From Aequorivita sinensis (GTDB taxonomy: Bacteria; Bacteroidota; Bacteroidia; Flavobacteriales; Flavobacteriaceae), in assembly GCF_006346335.1 (NCBI RefSeq), contig NZ_VDMC01000003.1:62001-126000 (forward strand): a stretch of DNA of 64,000 nucleotides. The letters are read 5' to 3'. The notes below the pieces were generated by a model. It did no database searches. It was not told the DNA's origin and worked only from the letters and a program-made list of their open reading frames with translations. This document shows, one piece after another, positions 45,873 through 54,689 of this stretch. The position numbers were made by a program, and so were the translations under genes. The stretch's first letter is position 1; every line of letters starts with the position of its first letter.

Positions 45873-46589
45873 ATGGAAACAGAAAACAAAAAGATCCTTC
45901 TAGTGGAAGATGATCCAAATTTTGGAACAGTATTAAAGGACTATTTGGCAATGAATGATTATAACGTTACTCACGCCAAAAACGGGATGGAAGGTTTCGA
46001 AAAATTTAAAAAAGACGATTTTGATCTCTGCATACTTGACGTAATGATGCCTTATAAAGACGGATTTACATTAGCGAAAGAAATTCGTGAAAAAAACGAA
46101 GATGTGCCAATCATTTTCTTAACAGCGAAAGCTATGAAGGAGGATGTGCTTAAGGGATATAAAGTGGGGGCAGACGATTACCTAAATAAGCCATTTGATA
46201 GTGAAGTGCTTTTAATGAAAATAAAAGCGATTATTCAAAGAAAAGCTACAGATAGTATTGCAGACAGTAAGCAGTTTGAATTTGAGATTGGTAATTTCCA
46301 CCTTAATTCAAAGTTGCGTTTCCTAACTTATAAAGAGGAGTCTCCAATTAAATTGTCTCCAAAGGAAAATGAATTATTAAGGCTTTTGGCTTTACATAAA
46401 AACGATTTAATGCCTCGTGAATTGGCACTTACTAAAATCTGGAGAGATGATAATTATTTCACATCAAGAAGTATGGATGTATATATTGCAAAACTGCGTA
46501 AGTACATCGGGAAAGATGAAGATGTTGAAATTATTAACATCCACGGTGAAGGATTCCGTTTAGTTGTAAAAAGCGAAGTGGATAACTAG
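45873..46589 (+). CDS. OmpR-family response regulator, RprY-like
   Basis: 238 residues. Receiver domain (1 to about 120) with the acidic pair EDD (12-14), phosphoacceptor Asp56 in CILDVMMPYKDGFTLA, Thr in IFLTAKAMKEDVLKGY, and Lys in LNKPFDSEVLL; C-terminal winged-helix DNA-binding domain (about 135-238, LSPKENELLRLLALHKN). The receiver sequence closely resembles RprY of Bacteroidota. Starts 4 bp after the kinase gene and is presumed to be its partner. Confidence 0.93.
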   Translation: METENKKILLVEDDPNFGTVLKDYLAMNDYNVTHAKNGMEGFEKFKKDDFDLCILDVMMPYKDGFTLAKEIREKNEDVPIIFLTAKAMKEDVLKGYKVGADDYLNKPFDSEVLLMKIKAIIQRKATDSIADSKQFEFEIGNFHLNSKLRFLTYKEESPIKLSPKENELLRLLALHKNDLMPRELALTKIWRDDNYFTSRSMDVYIAKLRKYIGKDEDVEIINIHGEGFRLVVKSEVDN

Positions 46590-46611
46590 TATTTTAGAGT
46601 AAGATATGTGT

Positions 46612-46640
46612 AAAAAAACGCCTTTATTAGGCGTTTTTTT
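46612..46640. terminator. Bidirectional terminator overlapping the miaA 3' end
   Basis: AAAAAAACGCCT (46612-46623), 5-nt loop, AGGCGTTTTTTT (46629-46640). Symmetric A and T runs allow it to end both the regulator transcript (plus) and the miaA transcript (minus). The right arm encodes the last miaA codons, whose stop is at 46627-46629. Confidence 0.9.
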
Positions 46641-47562
46641 CATTTATAAAATTGATGATTTCAATAGCGTCTGTTTTATAATCAAACCAATGAATATCTT
46701 TGTTTTTTTTAAACCATGTGTTTTGTCTCTTTGCAAATCGGCGTGTGTTTTTCTTTATTTCTGAAATAGCTTCTTCTTTAGAAATATTGTTATCGAAATA
46801 TTCAAAAAGCTCTCGATACCCTACCGTTTGAAGCGCATTTCTTTCCTTGTGTTTAAACAAGTGTTGAGCCTCTTCTATAAGACCTTCAGAAATCATATTA
46901 TCAACACGTAAGTTTATACGGTCGTAAACTATTTCTCTTTCGGCTTCTAAGCCAATAAATATCGTGTCGAAATTTCTTTTAATAGAATCCTTCTTTAAAA
47001 AAGTAGAATATGGTTTTCCCGTAGCTTTATAAATTTCTAAAGCGCGTATTAATCTATGCGGATTGTTAATATCTACTTTTTTATAATAGGAAGGATCTAC
47101 TTCTTTAAGTTCGCTTTGAAGATGTTGTATGCCTTTTACATCGAGTTCAGAATTTAGTTTTACCCTTACTTGTGATGGTACTTCAGGAAAATGATCCAAA
47201 CCATTTACTACGGCATCTACATATAGTCCAGAGCCACCAACCAGTATGGCAATATTCTTACGGTTGAAATACTCGTCTAAAAAAGCAATTGCTTCTCTTT
47301 CAAAATCACCTACGGAATAATCTTCAAAAATGCTTTTATTTTGAATAAAATGATGCGTAGCAGCTGCCAATTCTTCTTGCGAAGGAACTGCCGTTCCAAT
47401 GTTCATTTCTTTAAAAAACTGTCGAGAATCTGCCGAAATTATTTCAGCAGAAAAAGCTTGAGCAAGCTTTATTGCCATTGTGGTTTTTCCGATAGCAGTT
47501 GGACCAACTACACAAATAAGCAATGGATTATTATGTGTTTTCAATTTGATTTGGATCTTCAT
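46627..47562 (-). CDS. miaA: tRNA dimethylallyltransferase MiaA
   Basis: 311 residues. P-loop CVVGPTAIGKTTMA at about 17-30, then IISADSRQFFKEMNIGTA (DSRQ substrate motif), LVGGSGLYVDAVV and the C-terminal RRFAKRQNTWFKK. It prenylates A37 of tRNAs reading UNN codons. The ATG at 47562 overlaps the 3' end of the potassium-channel gene by 32 bp; a TTG at 47544 is an alternative giving 305 residues. Last gene of the seven-gene minus-strand run; its stop sits in a terminator. Confidence 0.97.
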   Translation of the reverse strand: MKIQIKLKTHNNPLLICVVGPTAIGKTTMAIKLAQAFSAEIISADSRQFFKEMNIGTAVPSQEELAAATHHFIQNKSIFEDYSVGDFEREAIAFLDEYFNRKNIAILVGGSGLYVDAVVNGLDHFPEVPSQVRVKLNSELDVKGIQHLQSELKEVDPSYYKKVDINNPHRLIRALEIYKATGKPYSTFLKKDSIKRNFDTIFIGLEAEREIVYDRINLRVDNMISEGLIEEAQHLFKHKERNALQTVGYRELFEYFDNNISKEEAISEIKKNTRRFAKRQNTWFKKNKDIHWFDYKTDAIEIINFINEKNA

Positions 47563-48385
47563 TTAGATTGTGTCCACATTTATGGCAAAATTCTGCGTCG
47601 TCTCTATGCTTTTGTTCGAGGCAATTTCTACAAGATAATGTATTTACGTGAACGTAATCATCCGGAATTTTTCTAACATATTGAGCGCTTACAATTCCTG
47701 TAGGAACAGCTATAACACCGTAACCAAGTATCATTATTAAAGTTGCTAAAAATCTTCCAGCGGGTGTTATTGGAGCTATATCACCAAAGCCTACAGTAGT
47801 TAAGGTTACAATACACCAATAAATACTTACGGGTATATTTTCAAAACCACTCGCTTCTCCTTCAATTAAATACATTAAAGTTCCAGTAATAATTGCCACG
47901 ATAAGAACTGCAAAAATGAAAATAAATATTTTAGGCCTACTCTCTATTAAAGCCTTTTTAAGTTTATTTCCTTCTCCTATATAACGGGTGATTTTTAAAA
48001 TTCTAAAAACACGTAATAGTCGTAAAGCTCTAACAGTTAATAAATAATTACTTCCTACTAGAATGAATGAAAGGTATAGAGGAATTGTAGATAAAAAATC
48101 TATTATCCCATAAAAGCTGAATATATAGTGCTTAGGTTTTTTTACTGAAATTATTCTAGCTATGTATTCTATTGTAAAAAAGATAGTAATTGTCCACTCA
48201 ATTATATAAAATAATTCGTGATACTTTAAATCTATTGATTTAACACTCTCTAGCATTACAATCAATACACTTAGAAGTATGAGAATGAGTAGTACTATAT
48301 CGAATAGCTTACCCAATGGCGTGTCTGCCTCATAGATAATTTCGTGTAGCCTGTAACGCCAAGATTTTTTATTGGATGGTTTCAT
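47531..48385 (-). CDS. Voltage-gated potassium channel with C-terminal zinc ribbon
   Basis: 284 residues. Six membrane helices: S1-S3, an S4 with regularly spaced arginines (RALRLLRVFRILKITRY, about 119-135), S5, a pore loop with the selectivity filter TLTTVGFGD (about 194-202), and S6. The cytoplasmic C terminus adds a CxxC-x11-CxxC zinc-ribbon-like motif (Cys252, Cys255, Cys267, Cys270). A voltage-gated K+ channel is therefore well supported; the function of the zinc ribbon (assembly or regulation) is unknown. 32 bp separate its start from the exonuclease gene upstream. Confidence 0.9.
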   Translation of the reverse strand: MKPSNKKSWRYRLHEIIYEADTPLGKLFDIVLLILILLSVLIVMLESVKSIDLKYHELFYIIEWTITIFFTIEYIARIISVKKPKHYIFSFYGIIDFLSTIPLYLSFILVGSNYLLTVRALRLLRVFRILKITRYIGEGNKLKKALIESRPKIFIFIFAVLIVAIITGTLMYLIEGEASGFENIPVSIYWCIVTLTTVGFGDIAPITPAGRFLATLIMILGYGVIAVPTGIVSAQYVRKIPDDYVHVNTLSCRNCLEQKHRDDAEFCHKCGHNLNEDPNQIENT

Positions 48386-48417
48386 ATAAATATCTGAACT
48401 ATAAAAATAAGCAATGA

Positions 48418-49800
48418 TTACTTATTAATCCAGTTGGTTGAAAGATTCACTGTTTTAAGTACTTTTTTACTTCTTAAATAATTCTGAATTATATGTTGTG
48501 CATCTCGGTTGTTTTGCATTGGATTAATAATAGTCTTTAGTATTTCTGGGTTATTAATTTGATGGTTTAAGTTGTAAAATCCATAACCTTTGTACTTTCC
48601 ACCTTCAATTAAAACAACAGCACGCTCTTCTACATCTCGCCCGCGATCGATTATCAACATATTTTGGTTTTCAAAGCTTTTCTTTTCTAGAAATGCTTTA
48701 ACTCGTGCATTGTATTCTTCTGCAGGCTCTTTATTTATACAAGCTCCATAACACTCCTTAATTGTGTAGTTGAAGCATTGATTTTTAGAATCGTAAAGAC
48801 CATTGAGTTTTTGACAAAGGTTATACTCTTCAGTGATTTTAAAAAGTTCCGATTTTGCCTGTTGAAAATTGCTAAATGTAATTATAGCTTTTTTACGGCC
48901 ATCTGCTTTTTCAATACTTAAATTTATATAACCGTTTTCATCTACAAATGAAGTGAGCTGATGTGTATAGGAAGATCTGCGAAGGGCACGATTAAACATA
49001 GGTTTAATTTGCTTAATTTCTTCAGATTCTTTTAAAAGTGCTATTAGTTCACTTCCTGTTTTTTCAAAGCTAACCGATTTAACTTGCTGTTGAATTCTTT
49101 TCGACTTTCGATTTTCGCTAGTAAAATGTTGGCTAAGTCTTTTCTTGATATTTTTACTCTTTCCTATATAAATAACATCCCCCGCTTCATTTAGCATATA
49201 GTAAACACCGACTTCTGAAGGGATGTTTTCTACAAGATTGAGTAATTTGGAATCTAGTTTTTTCTTTGGGTCTTTTCGAACTGTTTCGCTAATAATTTGC
49301 TTTGAAGTGTCCTTAGCTAACAACATTTTGAAAAGTGAAACTGTTGCTTTTGCATCCCCTTGAGCGCGATGGCGGTCGGTAAGTGGAATTCCTAATGCAC
49401 GTACTAATTTCCCTAAACTATAGGAAGGCATATCTGGAATTAGCTTTTTTGCCAATTCAACAGTACAAAGCGTTTGTTTTTCGAAAGGATAACCTAAACG
49501 ATCAAATTCAGTGGTTAATATTCTATTGTCGAAAAGTGCATTGTGCGCTACCAAAATACAATCGTCTGTAATTTCTATAATACGTTTGGCTACTTCATAA
49601 AATTTCGGTGCTTGGCGTAACATCTCATTGTTAATTCCTGTTAGGTTAACCACAAATGGCTGAATGGGTCTTTCAGGATTAATTAAGCTTGAAAACTGAT
49701 CGACTATTTCATGACCGTCAAACCTATAGATAGCAATCTCTGTAATGCCCTCTTCATTGTATTTTCCTCCCGTCGTTTCTATATCTAAAATTGCGTACAT
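48418..49800 (-). CDS. DnaQ-like exonuclease fused to a UvrC-type GIY-YIG domain
   Basis: 460 residues. N-terminal DEDDh 3'-5' exonuclease (about 1-165) with ILDIETTGG (Asp6, Glu8), HNALFDNRIL (Asp91) and HRAQGDA (His144, Asp149). Residues about 195-275 are a GIY-YIG nuclease domain, with VGVYYML, VIYIGKSKNIKKRLSQHF and a later UvrC-like region of ECYGACINKEPA. The fusion resembles known epsilon-subunit/GIY-YIG proteins and Cho-like repair nucleases; a role in DNA damage processing is inferred. All four exonuclease acids and the His are present, so it is likely active. Confidence 0.88.
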   Translation of the reverse strand: MYAILDIETTGGKYNEEGITEIAIYRFDGHEIVDQFSSLINPERPIQPFVVNLTGINNEMLRQAPKFYEVAKRIIEITDDCILVAHNALFDNRILTTEFDRLGYPFEKQTLCTVELAKKLIPDMPSYSLGKLVRALGIPLTDRHRAQGDAKATVSLFKMLLAKDTSKQIISETVRKDPKKKLDSKLLNLVENIPSEVGVYYMLNEAGDVIYIGKSKNIKKRLSQHFTSENRKSKRIQQQVKSVSFEKTGSELIALLKESEEIKQIKPMFNRALRRSSYTHQLTSFVDENGYINLSIEKADGRKKAIITFSNFQQAKSELFKITEEYNLCQKLNGLYDSKNQCFNYTIKECYGACINKEPAEEYNARVKAFLEKKSFENQNMLIIDRGRDVEERAVVLIEGGKYKGYGFYNLNHQINNPEILKTIINPMQNNRDAQHIIQNYLRSKKVLKTVNLSTNWINK

Positions 49801-49835
49801 CTACCTTAGTTACTATTCAATAATTTAATTTTGTA

Positions 49836-50489
49836 CTAATAGTTTCTTTCGCCAAATATAGCACTGCCTATACGCACCATATTGCTGCCATTCTCGATTG
49901 CAATTTTGTAGTCACCACTCATTCCCATACTCAAGATTTTTAATTCTGATTTTTCAATTTTGAATTGGTCAAAGACTTTTTTTAGTCTTTGAAACTCTTG
50001 TGAAATTTGCTTTTCATCGTCTGTAAATGTTGCCATTCCCATCAAACCAACAATCTTCACATTTTTAAAATTTTGTAATTCTTCAGAGTTTAGTAGCGCA
50101 GTTGCATCGGCTATATCCATTCCAAATTTACTGTCTTCTTCGGCAATTTTTATTTGAAGCAAACAATCAATGACTCTTTCATTTCTTTTGGCTTGTTTGT
50201 TTATTTCTTTTAAAAGCCTTAGGCTGTCAACTGCGTGAATTAAGCTTACAAATGGAGCTATATACTTCACTTTGTTGCGTTGCAGATGTCCAATCATATG
50301 CCATTGGATGTCTTTTGGCATTTCTTGCCATTTAGACTCCATTTCTTGAACTTTATTTTCACCAAAAACTTTATGACCTGCATTGTAGGCTTGCATCAAA
50401 TCTGATACAGGTTTGGTTTTGGAAACCGCAATTAAGGTCACTTCATTAGGTAACTTACTTTTTAAATTCTTTAAATTTTCTGAAATCAT
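49836..50489 (-). CDS. YggS-family PLP-binding protein
   Basis: 217 residues, single TIM-barrel alanine-racemase-like domain without the second racemase domain. PLP lysine in LIAVSKTKPVSDLM (about residue 24), then FGENKVQEMESKW, WHMIGHLQRNKVKYI and the phosphate-binding SMGMSGDYKIAIENGSNMVRIGS. It maintains vitamin B6 and amino-acid homeostasis. Fourth gene of the minus-strand run, with 35-44 bp spacings on either side. Confidence 0.95.
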   Translation of the reverse strand: MISENLKNLKSKLPNEVTLIAVSKTKPVSDLMQAYNAGHKVFGENKVQEMESKWQEMPKDIQWHMIGHLQRNKVKYIAPFVSLIHAVDSLRLLKEINKQAKRNERVIDCLLQIKIAEEDSKFGMDIADATALLNSEELQNFKNVKIVGLMGMATFTDDEKQISQEFQRLKKVFDQFKIEKSELKILSMGMSGDYKIAIENGSNMVRIGSAIFGERNY

Positions 50490-50533
50490 TTTTCTCTTTC
50501 TTCTTAAACTTTCCCTCTTTATTTCAATTGTAA

Positions 50534-51772
50534 TTAGAATTCATAAACCGTAACTCCGCTTCTAAGTTTAGGTTCAATATAAGTGCTTTTTGGGGGCATT
50601 TTTAAGCCTTCATCTGCTATTTTTCGCATTTCTTCCGTGGTAACAGGTAACACGCCAAAACCTACAGCAAATTCCCCTGAATCTACAACCGTTTTAACGT
50701 AAGCTAAATCTTTTTTACCATGTGAATATTCAATGCGTTTGTCTTTTCGTAAATCTTCAATGCCTAAAATAGGATTTAAAATTGTAACATATAAAATATG
50801 AGTATCTAAAGCATCAAGAGCATTTGTGATTTTATATTTGCTTTTACGAAGATGAAGTGAATAAAACTCCCCATCTAAATACATGCTAAAATGATTCACC
50901 TGAGATGGTTTATAGTATTCCATCCCTCGATTTTCGATTCTAAAATATTCATCGAGCTTTATTAAAAACTCTTGTTTTGTCAATCCATTTAAGTCTTTAA
51001 CCAACCTATTGAATTCATATATTTTTAAATCGCTTTCAGGAATGAGGTAACTCATAAAAAAATTATATGGTTCCTCTCCAGTGTGATGCGGGTTTTCTTC
51101 TTTTAAATCTTTCGCTAAAAGATAAGAAGATGCCGAACGGTGATGTCCGTCTGCTATATACAACGATGGAATTTTTTCAAAGATGTCTTGAATTTTTTTC
51201 AAAAGCTCCTCATCATCTACATTCCACAGGTAATGCGTGTCTCGGTATGTTGTTGTAAACTCATACTCGGGTCTGTTTTGCATCACCAACTTTTTAATGT
51301 CTGTTAACTCCTGATTGTTTGGATAGGTAAGGAGTACAGCTTCAGCATTAAATCCTACAGTTTTTAAATATTCTTTAAAAGCTACTTCTCGGTATTCAAG
51401 AGTGTCTTCGTGCTTTTTAATTATATTGTTTTCATAATCTTGAACACTGGTTGCACCCACAAATCCATTGAAAACTAAGCCATCACGATTCACAATTTTA
51501 TAAATGTAAAAGGAAGGCTTTTCGTCCTGCATAAAAATACCATCTTCTTTAAATTCTAAATAGCGATTTTTCACCAAGCCATAACGCTCTTCTCCAGAAA
51601 TCTCCTTGTGATATCTAAAGCCTGGGTTTACAATATGTAAAAACGAAAATGGATTATCTCGTAATCGCGACTCTACCTGCAAAGCTGTATAGCTTTCATA
51701 CGAGCGTGCGGCGAGTAAACTCACTTTGTCCCGTGTTGGGCGAACAGCTTTGAAGGGAATAATTTTGGCCAT
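50534..51772 (-). CDS. DUF1015 family protein
   Basis: 412 residues. Typical DUF1015 opening IIPFKAVRPTRDKVSLLAA, a central IADGHHRSASSYLLA motif and the ending AVGFGVLPVTTEEMRKIADEG with MPPKSTYIEPKLRSG. Family function is not established; the HHRSAS motif and fold suggest a small-molecule or phospho-substrate enzyme. In flavobacteria it is regularly next to 3-hydroxyacyl-CoA dehydrogenase and YggS as here, and a serine kinase-like role has been discussed for distant relatives, which I cannot confirm. Confidence 0.85.
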   Translation of the reverse strand: MAKIIPFKAVRPTRDKVSLLAARSYESYTALQVESRLRDNPFSFLHIVNPGFRYHKEISGEERYGLVKNRYLEFKEDGIFMQDEKPSFYIYKIVNRDGLVFNGFVGATSVQDYENNIIKKHEDTLEYREVAFKEYLKTVGFNAEAVLLTYPNNQELTDIKKLVMQNRPEYEFTTTYRDTHYLWNVDDEELLKKIQDIFEKIPSLYIADGHHRSASSYLLAKDLKEENPHHTGEEPYNFFMSYLIPESDLKIYEFNRLVKDLNGLTKQEFLIKLDEYFRIENRGMEYYKPSQVNHFSMYLDGEFYSLHLRKSKYKITNALDALDTHILYVTILNPILGIEDLRKDKRIEYSHGKKDLAYVKTVVDSGEFAVGFGVLPVTTEEMRKIADEGLKMPPKSTYIEPKLRSGVTVYEF

Positions 51773-51818
51773 TTATTAAAATTCAATGAATGATTGTAAT
51801 TAGCAGATCGCTTTAATG

Positions 51819-52709
51819 CTATTTTGAAAACATGGCAGCAACAACTTCTGCTTTTCTATTTTCGCTATAGTCGTAAAATCCTTCTCCGCTTTTAGCTCCT
51901 AGCTTTCCAGCCATAACCATATTCACCAATAATGGACAAGGCGCGTATTTCGGGTTTTTAAATCCGTCGTACATCACGTTTAAGATTGAAAGGCAAACAT
52001 CAAGACCAATAAAATCGGCCAAAGCTAAAGGCCCCATTGGGTGCGCCATTCCTAGCATCATAACTGTATCTATTTCCTTAACGCCTGCAACACCATTATA
52101 AAGCGTTTCGATGGCTTCATTAATCATTGGCATTAAAATACGGTTTGCCACAAAGCCTGGATAATCGTTAACTTCAACAGGAACTTTGTTTAATTTTTTA
52201 GAAAGGTCTTCAATAACCTTGTAGGTTTCTTGGCTAGTGCTGTATCCTTTAATGATTTCAACCAACTTCATAATCGGCACTGGATTCATAAAGTGCATAC
52301 CAATTACTTTTTCAGGTCTTTTAGTTACTGCAGCAATCTGAGTGATTGAGATTGAAGATGTGTTACTTGCTAGTATGGTATTCTCGTCGCAAAAATTCTC
52401 TAAATCGCGGAAAATCTTAAGTTTTAAATCTACATTTTCTGTAGCAGCCTCTACAACCAAGTCTGTTGCTTTTACACCTTTTTCTAAATCAGTAAAAGTT
52501 GTAATGTTGTTAAGCGTACGTGATTTGTCCTCTTCTGAAATTTTATCTTTTGCAACCATTCTATCCAAGTTTTTGGTGATAGTTGCTATTCCCCTATCAA
52601 GAGATTCTTGTGAAATATCAATTAGGTTTACTTTGTAATCGAATTGTGCGAAGGTGTGAGCGATACCATTACCCATTGTTCCTGCACCTATTACTGCTAT
52701 ATTTTTCAT
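51819..52709 (-). CDS. 3-hydroxybutyryl-CoA dehydrogenase
   Basis: 296 residues, single HAD unit. NAD-binding IAVIGAGTMGNGIAHTFAQF at the N terminus, the catalytic-His strand GMHFMNPVPIMKLVEII, and the C-terminal domain with NDYPGFVANRILMPMINEA and MGPLALADFIGLDVCL. It oxidises 3-hydroxyacyl-CoA to 3-oxoacyl-CoA (fatty-acid or butanoate metabolism). Length fits stand-alone HBD rather than FadB-type fusions. Confidence 0.95.
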   Translation of the reverse strand: MKNIAVIGAGTMGNGIAHTFAQFDYKVNLIDISQESLDRGIATITKNLDRMVAKDKISEEDKSRTLNNITTFTDLEKGVKATDLVVEAATENVDLKLKIFRDLENFCDENTILASNTSSISITQIAAVTKRPEKVIGMHFMNPVPIMKLVEIIKGYSTSQETYKVIEDLSKKLNKVPVEVNDYPGFVANRILMPMINEAIETLYNGVAGVKEIDTVMMLGMAHPMGPLALADFIGLDVCLSILNVMYDGFKNPKYAPCPLLVNMVMAGKLGAKSGEGFYDYSENRKAEVVAAMFSK

Positions 52710-52752
52710 TTTAAAATCTTGAATTTATAATTCGTGTATCAATTTATGTTAT

Positions 52753-53721
52753 CTATACTTTTTTGAAATTCTCTATAATCAACATTGCTACTCGCAATGC
52801 TTCAGTACCTTGTTTTAAAGAAACTTCAGGTGTTCTATCTGCTTTAATAGCATCGTAAAAACTTTCAAGTTCATCTAAAATAGCATTGTTTTCTTCAACC
52901 TGAGGGTTTTCAAAATAAATCTGCTTTTTTACGCCTTCTGCATTAGTCAATATCATTGCGTAATCATCAGGTTTTGTAGCTGCTTCTTTCATTTTCACCA
53001 CTTCACATTTCTTTTCTAAGAAATCTACAGAAATATATGCATCACGCTGAAAGAATCGCGCTTTACGCATTTTTTTGAGTGAAATTCTACTGGCTGTTAA
53101 ATTTGCTACACAACCGTTTTCAAACTCAATTCTTGCATTTGCAATATCTGGTGTTTCGCTAATTACCGAAACTCCACTCGCACTTACCGTTTTAACAGGG
53201 CTTTTTACTACACTTAAAATAGCGTCTATGTCGTGAATCATTAAGTCTAAAACTACAGAAACGTCGGTTCCGCGAGGGTTAAATTCTGACAGTCTGTGCG
53301 ATTCAATAAACATCGGGTTGTGGATGTTGTCTTTTATAGCTTGAAAGGCAGGGTTAAAACGTTCAACTTGTCCAACCTGGCCGCGAACTTTCATCTCTTT
53401 AGCTAAATCACGAATTTCTTCTGCTTGCGCAACAGTTTCTGTGATGGGTTTTTCAATAAAAAGATGTTTTTTAGCTTTAAGAACTTTTTTAGCACATTCA
53501 AAATGTGTGCTTGTAGGTGTTACTACCACAACCATTTCACTAGCATCTATAAGGCTTTCCATAGTTGGAAAACTTTTATAGCCGAACTCAGATTCTATTT
53601 TTTCGGAAGCTTGTTTATCTGCATCGTAAAAACCAACAAGTTCGTATTTTGATGATTGTTGCAGTAGTTTTAAGTGTATTTTTCCTAAGTGTCCAGCACC
53701 TAGAACTCCAGCTTTTAACAT
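52753..53721 (-). CDS. Gfo/Idh/MocA-family oxidoreductase
   Basis: 322 residues. NAD(P)-binding GVLGAGHLGKIHLKLL, the motif LFIEKPITETVAQAEEI, and a C-terminal alpha/beta domain with VLDLMIHDIDAILSVV (His-Asp, the usual catalytic His region). Substrate is a sugar or inositol-like polyol in known members; this one cannot be placed. First gene of the run that ends with miaA. A -7-like box TACATTTG lies at 53738-53745. Confidence 0.9.
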   Translation of the reverse strand: MLKAGVLGAGHLGKIHLKLLQQSSKYELVGFYDADKQASEKIESEFGYKSFPTMESLIDASEMVVVVTPTSTHFECAKKVLKAKKHLFIEKPITETVAQAEEIRDLAKEMKVRGQVGQVERFNPAFQAIKDNIHNPMFIESHRLSEFNPRGTDVSVVLDLMIHDIDAILSVVKSPVKTVSASGVSVISETPDIANARIEFENGCVANLTASRISLKKMRKARFFQRDAYISVDFLEKKCEVVKMKEAATKPDDYAMILTNAEGVKKQIYFENPQVEENNAILDELESFYDAIKADRTPEVSLKQGTEALRVAMLIIENFKKV

Positions 53722-53737
53722 TGACGTGTGTTTTTCA

Positions 53738-53745
53738 CAAATGTA
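53738..53745 (-). promoter_or_regulatory. -7 promoter box of the Gfo/Idh-miaA run
   Basis: Minus strand TACATTTG, matching TAnnTTTG, 16 nt before the ATG at 53721. Could drive all seven genes, which have gaps of 32-46 bp or overlap. Confidence 0.4.
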
Positions 53746-53761
53746 AGGGTTTTCAAGGGAA

Positions 53762-53815
53762 AGTTTAAAAGTTGAAGGGGTTAAAAGTTGAGTAGTTTAA
53801 GTGTTTTAAAATTTT
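53762..53815. repeat. Degenerate intergenic repeat (AAGTTGA-like units)
   Basis: TTAAAAGTTGA occurs twice within 25 bp, flanked by AAGTTTAA and AGTAGTTTAAGTG variants. The stretch is low complexity, not a protein-coding repeat. Confidence 0.4.
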
Positions 53816-54047
53816 GAACTTTATGAGCCGAGTCTATGATTTTATATGTTGATAAGTTTAATTGTAAGTTCAAGCAATGAAAATCATTAAGTTGGCCTGT
53901 TTTAGTAGTTGTGAAGGGAATTTGGTTTTTGAATATTGAAATTTATTTTGGAATTTGGTCCTCGCAAATTAAGGCTTATAAAGCTTATTTGGTTACTTTG
54001 TAACATAATTGTCTATCCCGAATTCTTCGGAAATAAAATCTAATAAT

Positions 54048-54689
54048 GTGAAAGATACCTTTACTCATCAAGGAATGCGCAAGAGGCTTGTTGAAACTCT
54101 TAAAAAGAAAGGAATTGTAAATAACAATGTTCTGCAGGCTATAAGTACGATTCCAAGGCATCTCTTTATGGATTCTAGTTTTGTAGATCACGCTTATACC
54201 GATAAAGCTTTTCCTATTGCGGCAGATCAAACTATTTCTCAACCCTATACTGTAGCTAGACAAACAGAACTTTTAGAAGTTGAAAGGGGGGATAAAGTTC
54301 TTGAAATTGGAACTGGAAGCGGATATCAATCTGCCGTTCTTTTAGAATTAGGGGTGACTCTTTTTACCATTGAAAGGCAAAACGAACTCTTTAAAAAGAC
54401 TAAATTATTTCTTCCGAAATTAGGTTATAAACCAAAGCGAATGATTTTTGGTGATGGGTATATTGGGTTAGAAGAGGAAGCTCCTTATGACGGAATTATA
54501 GTTACCGCAGGTGCACCTTTTGTACCAAATCCTTTATTGGCTCAGTTGAAAATTGGAGGGAAATTAGTGATTCCTGTAGGTGAAAATGTTCAGATAATGA
54601 CGGTGTTTACTCGTAAATCTGAGACCGAATTTGTGAAAGAAGGGCACGGAGAATTCCGATTTGTACCTCTCCTAGAGGATAAAAACTAA
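54048..54689 (+). CDS. pcm: Protein-L-isoaspartate O-methyltransferase
   Basis: 213 residues from the GTG at 54048 (M-KDTFTHQGMRKRLVETL); a longer frame from a TTG at 54009 would add 13 residues without family support. SAM motif KVLEIGTGSGYQSAVLLEL, TIERQNELF and APYDGIIVTAGAPFVP are diagnostic. It repairs damaged aspartate and asparagine residues in proteins. Converges with the next GNAT gene: the two stop codons overlap at 54686-54689. Confidence 0.95.
   Translation: MKDTFTHQGMRKRLVETLKKKGIVNNNVLQAISTIPRHLFMDSSFVDHAYTDKAFPIAADQTISQPYTVARQTELLEVERGDKVLEIGTGSGYQSAVLLELGVTLFTIERQNELFKKTKLFLPKLGYKPKRMIFGDGYIGLEEEAPYDGIIVTAGAPFVPNPLLAQLKIGGKLVIPVGENVQIMTVFTRKSETEFVKEGHGEFRFVPLLEDKN

Larger units (their letters stand above)
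53722..54047. other. 326-bp divergent intergenic region
   Basis: Between the Gfo/Idh and pcm genes. Holds the -7 box at 53738-53745 and a degenerate direct-repeat stretch at 53762-53815 built on TTAAAAGTTGA and AGTTTAA units. A short palindrome GTTACTTTGTAAC is near 53992-54004. No gene is seen. Confidence 0.4.

Noticed and set aside
53985-54263. Open frame of 92 codons opposite the pcm start
   Set aside because: Antisense to conserved pcm N-terminal codons, with no independent support.
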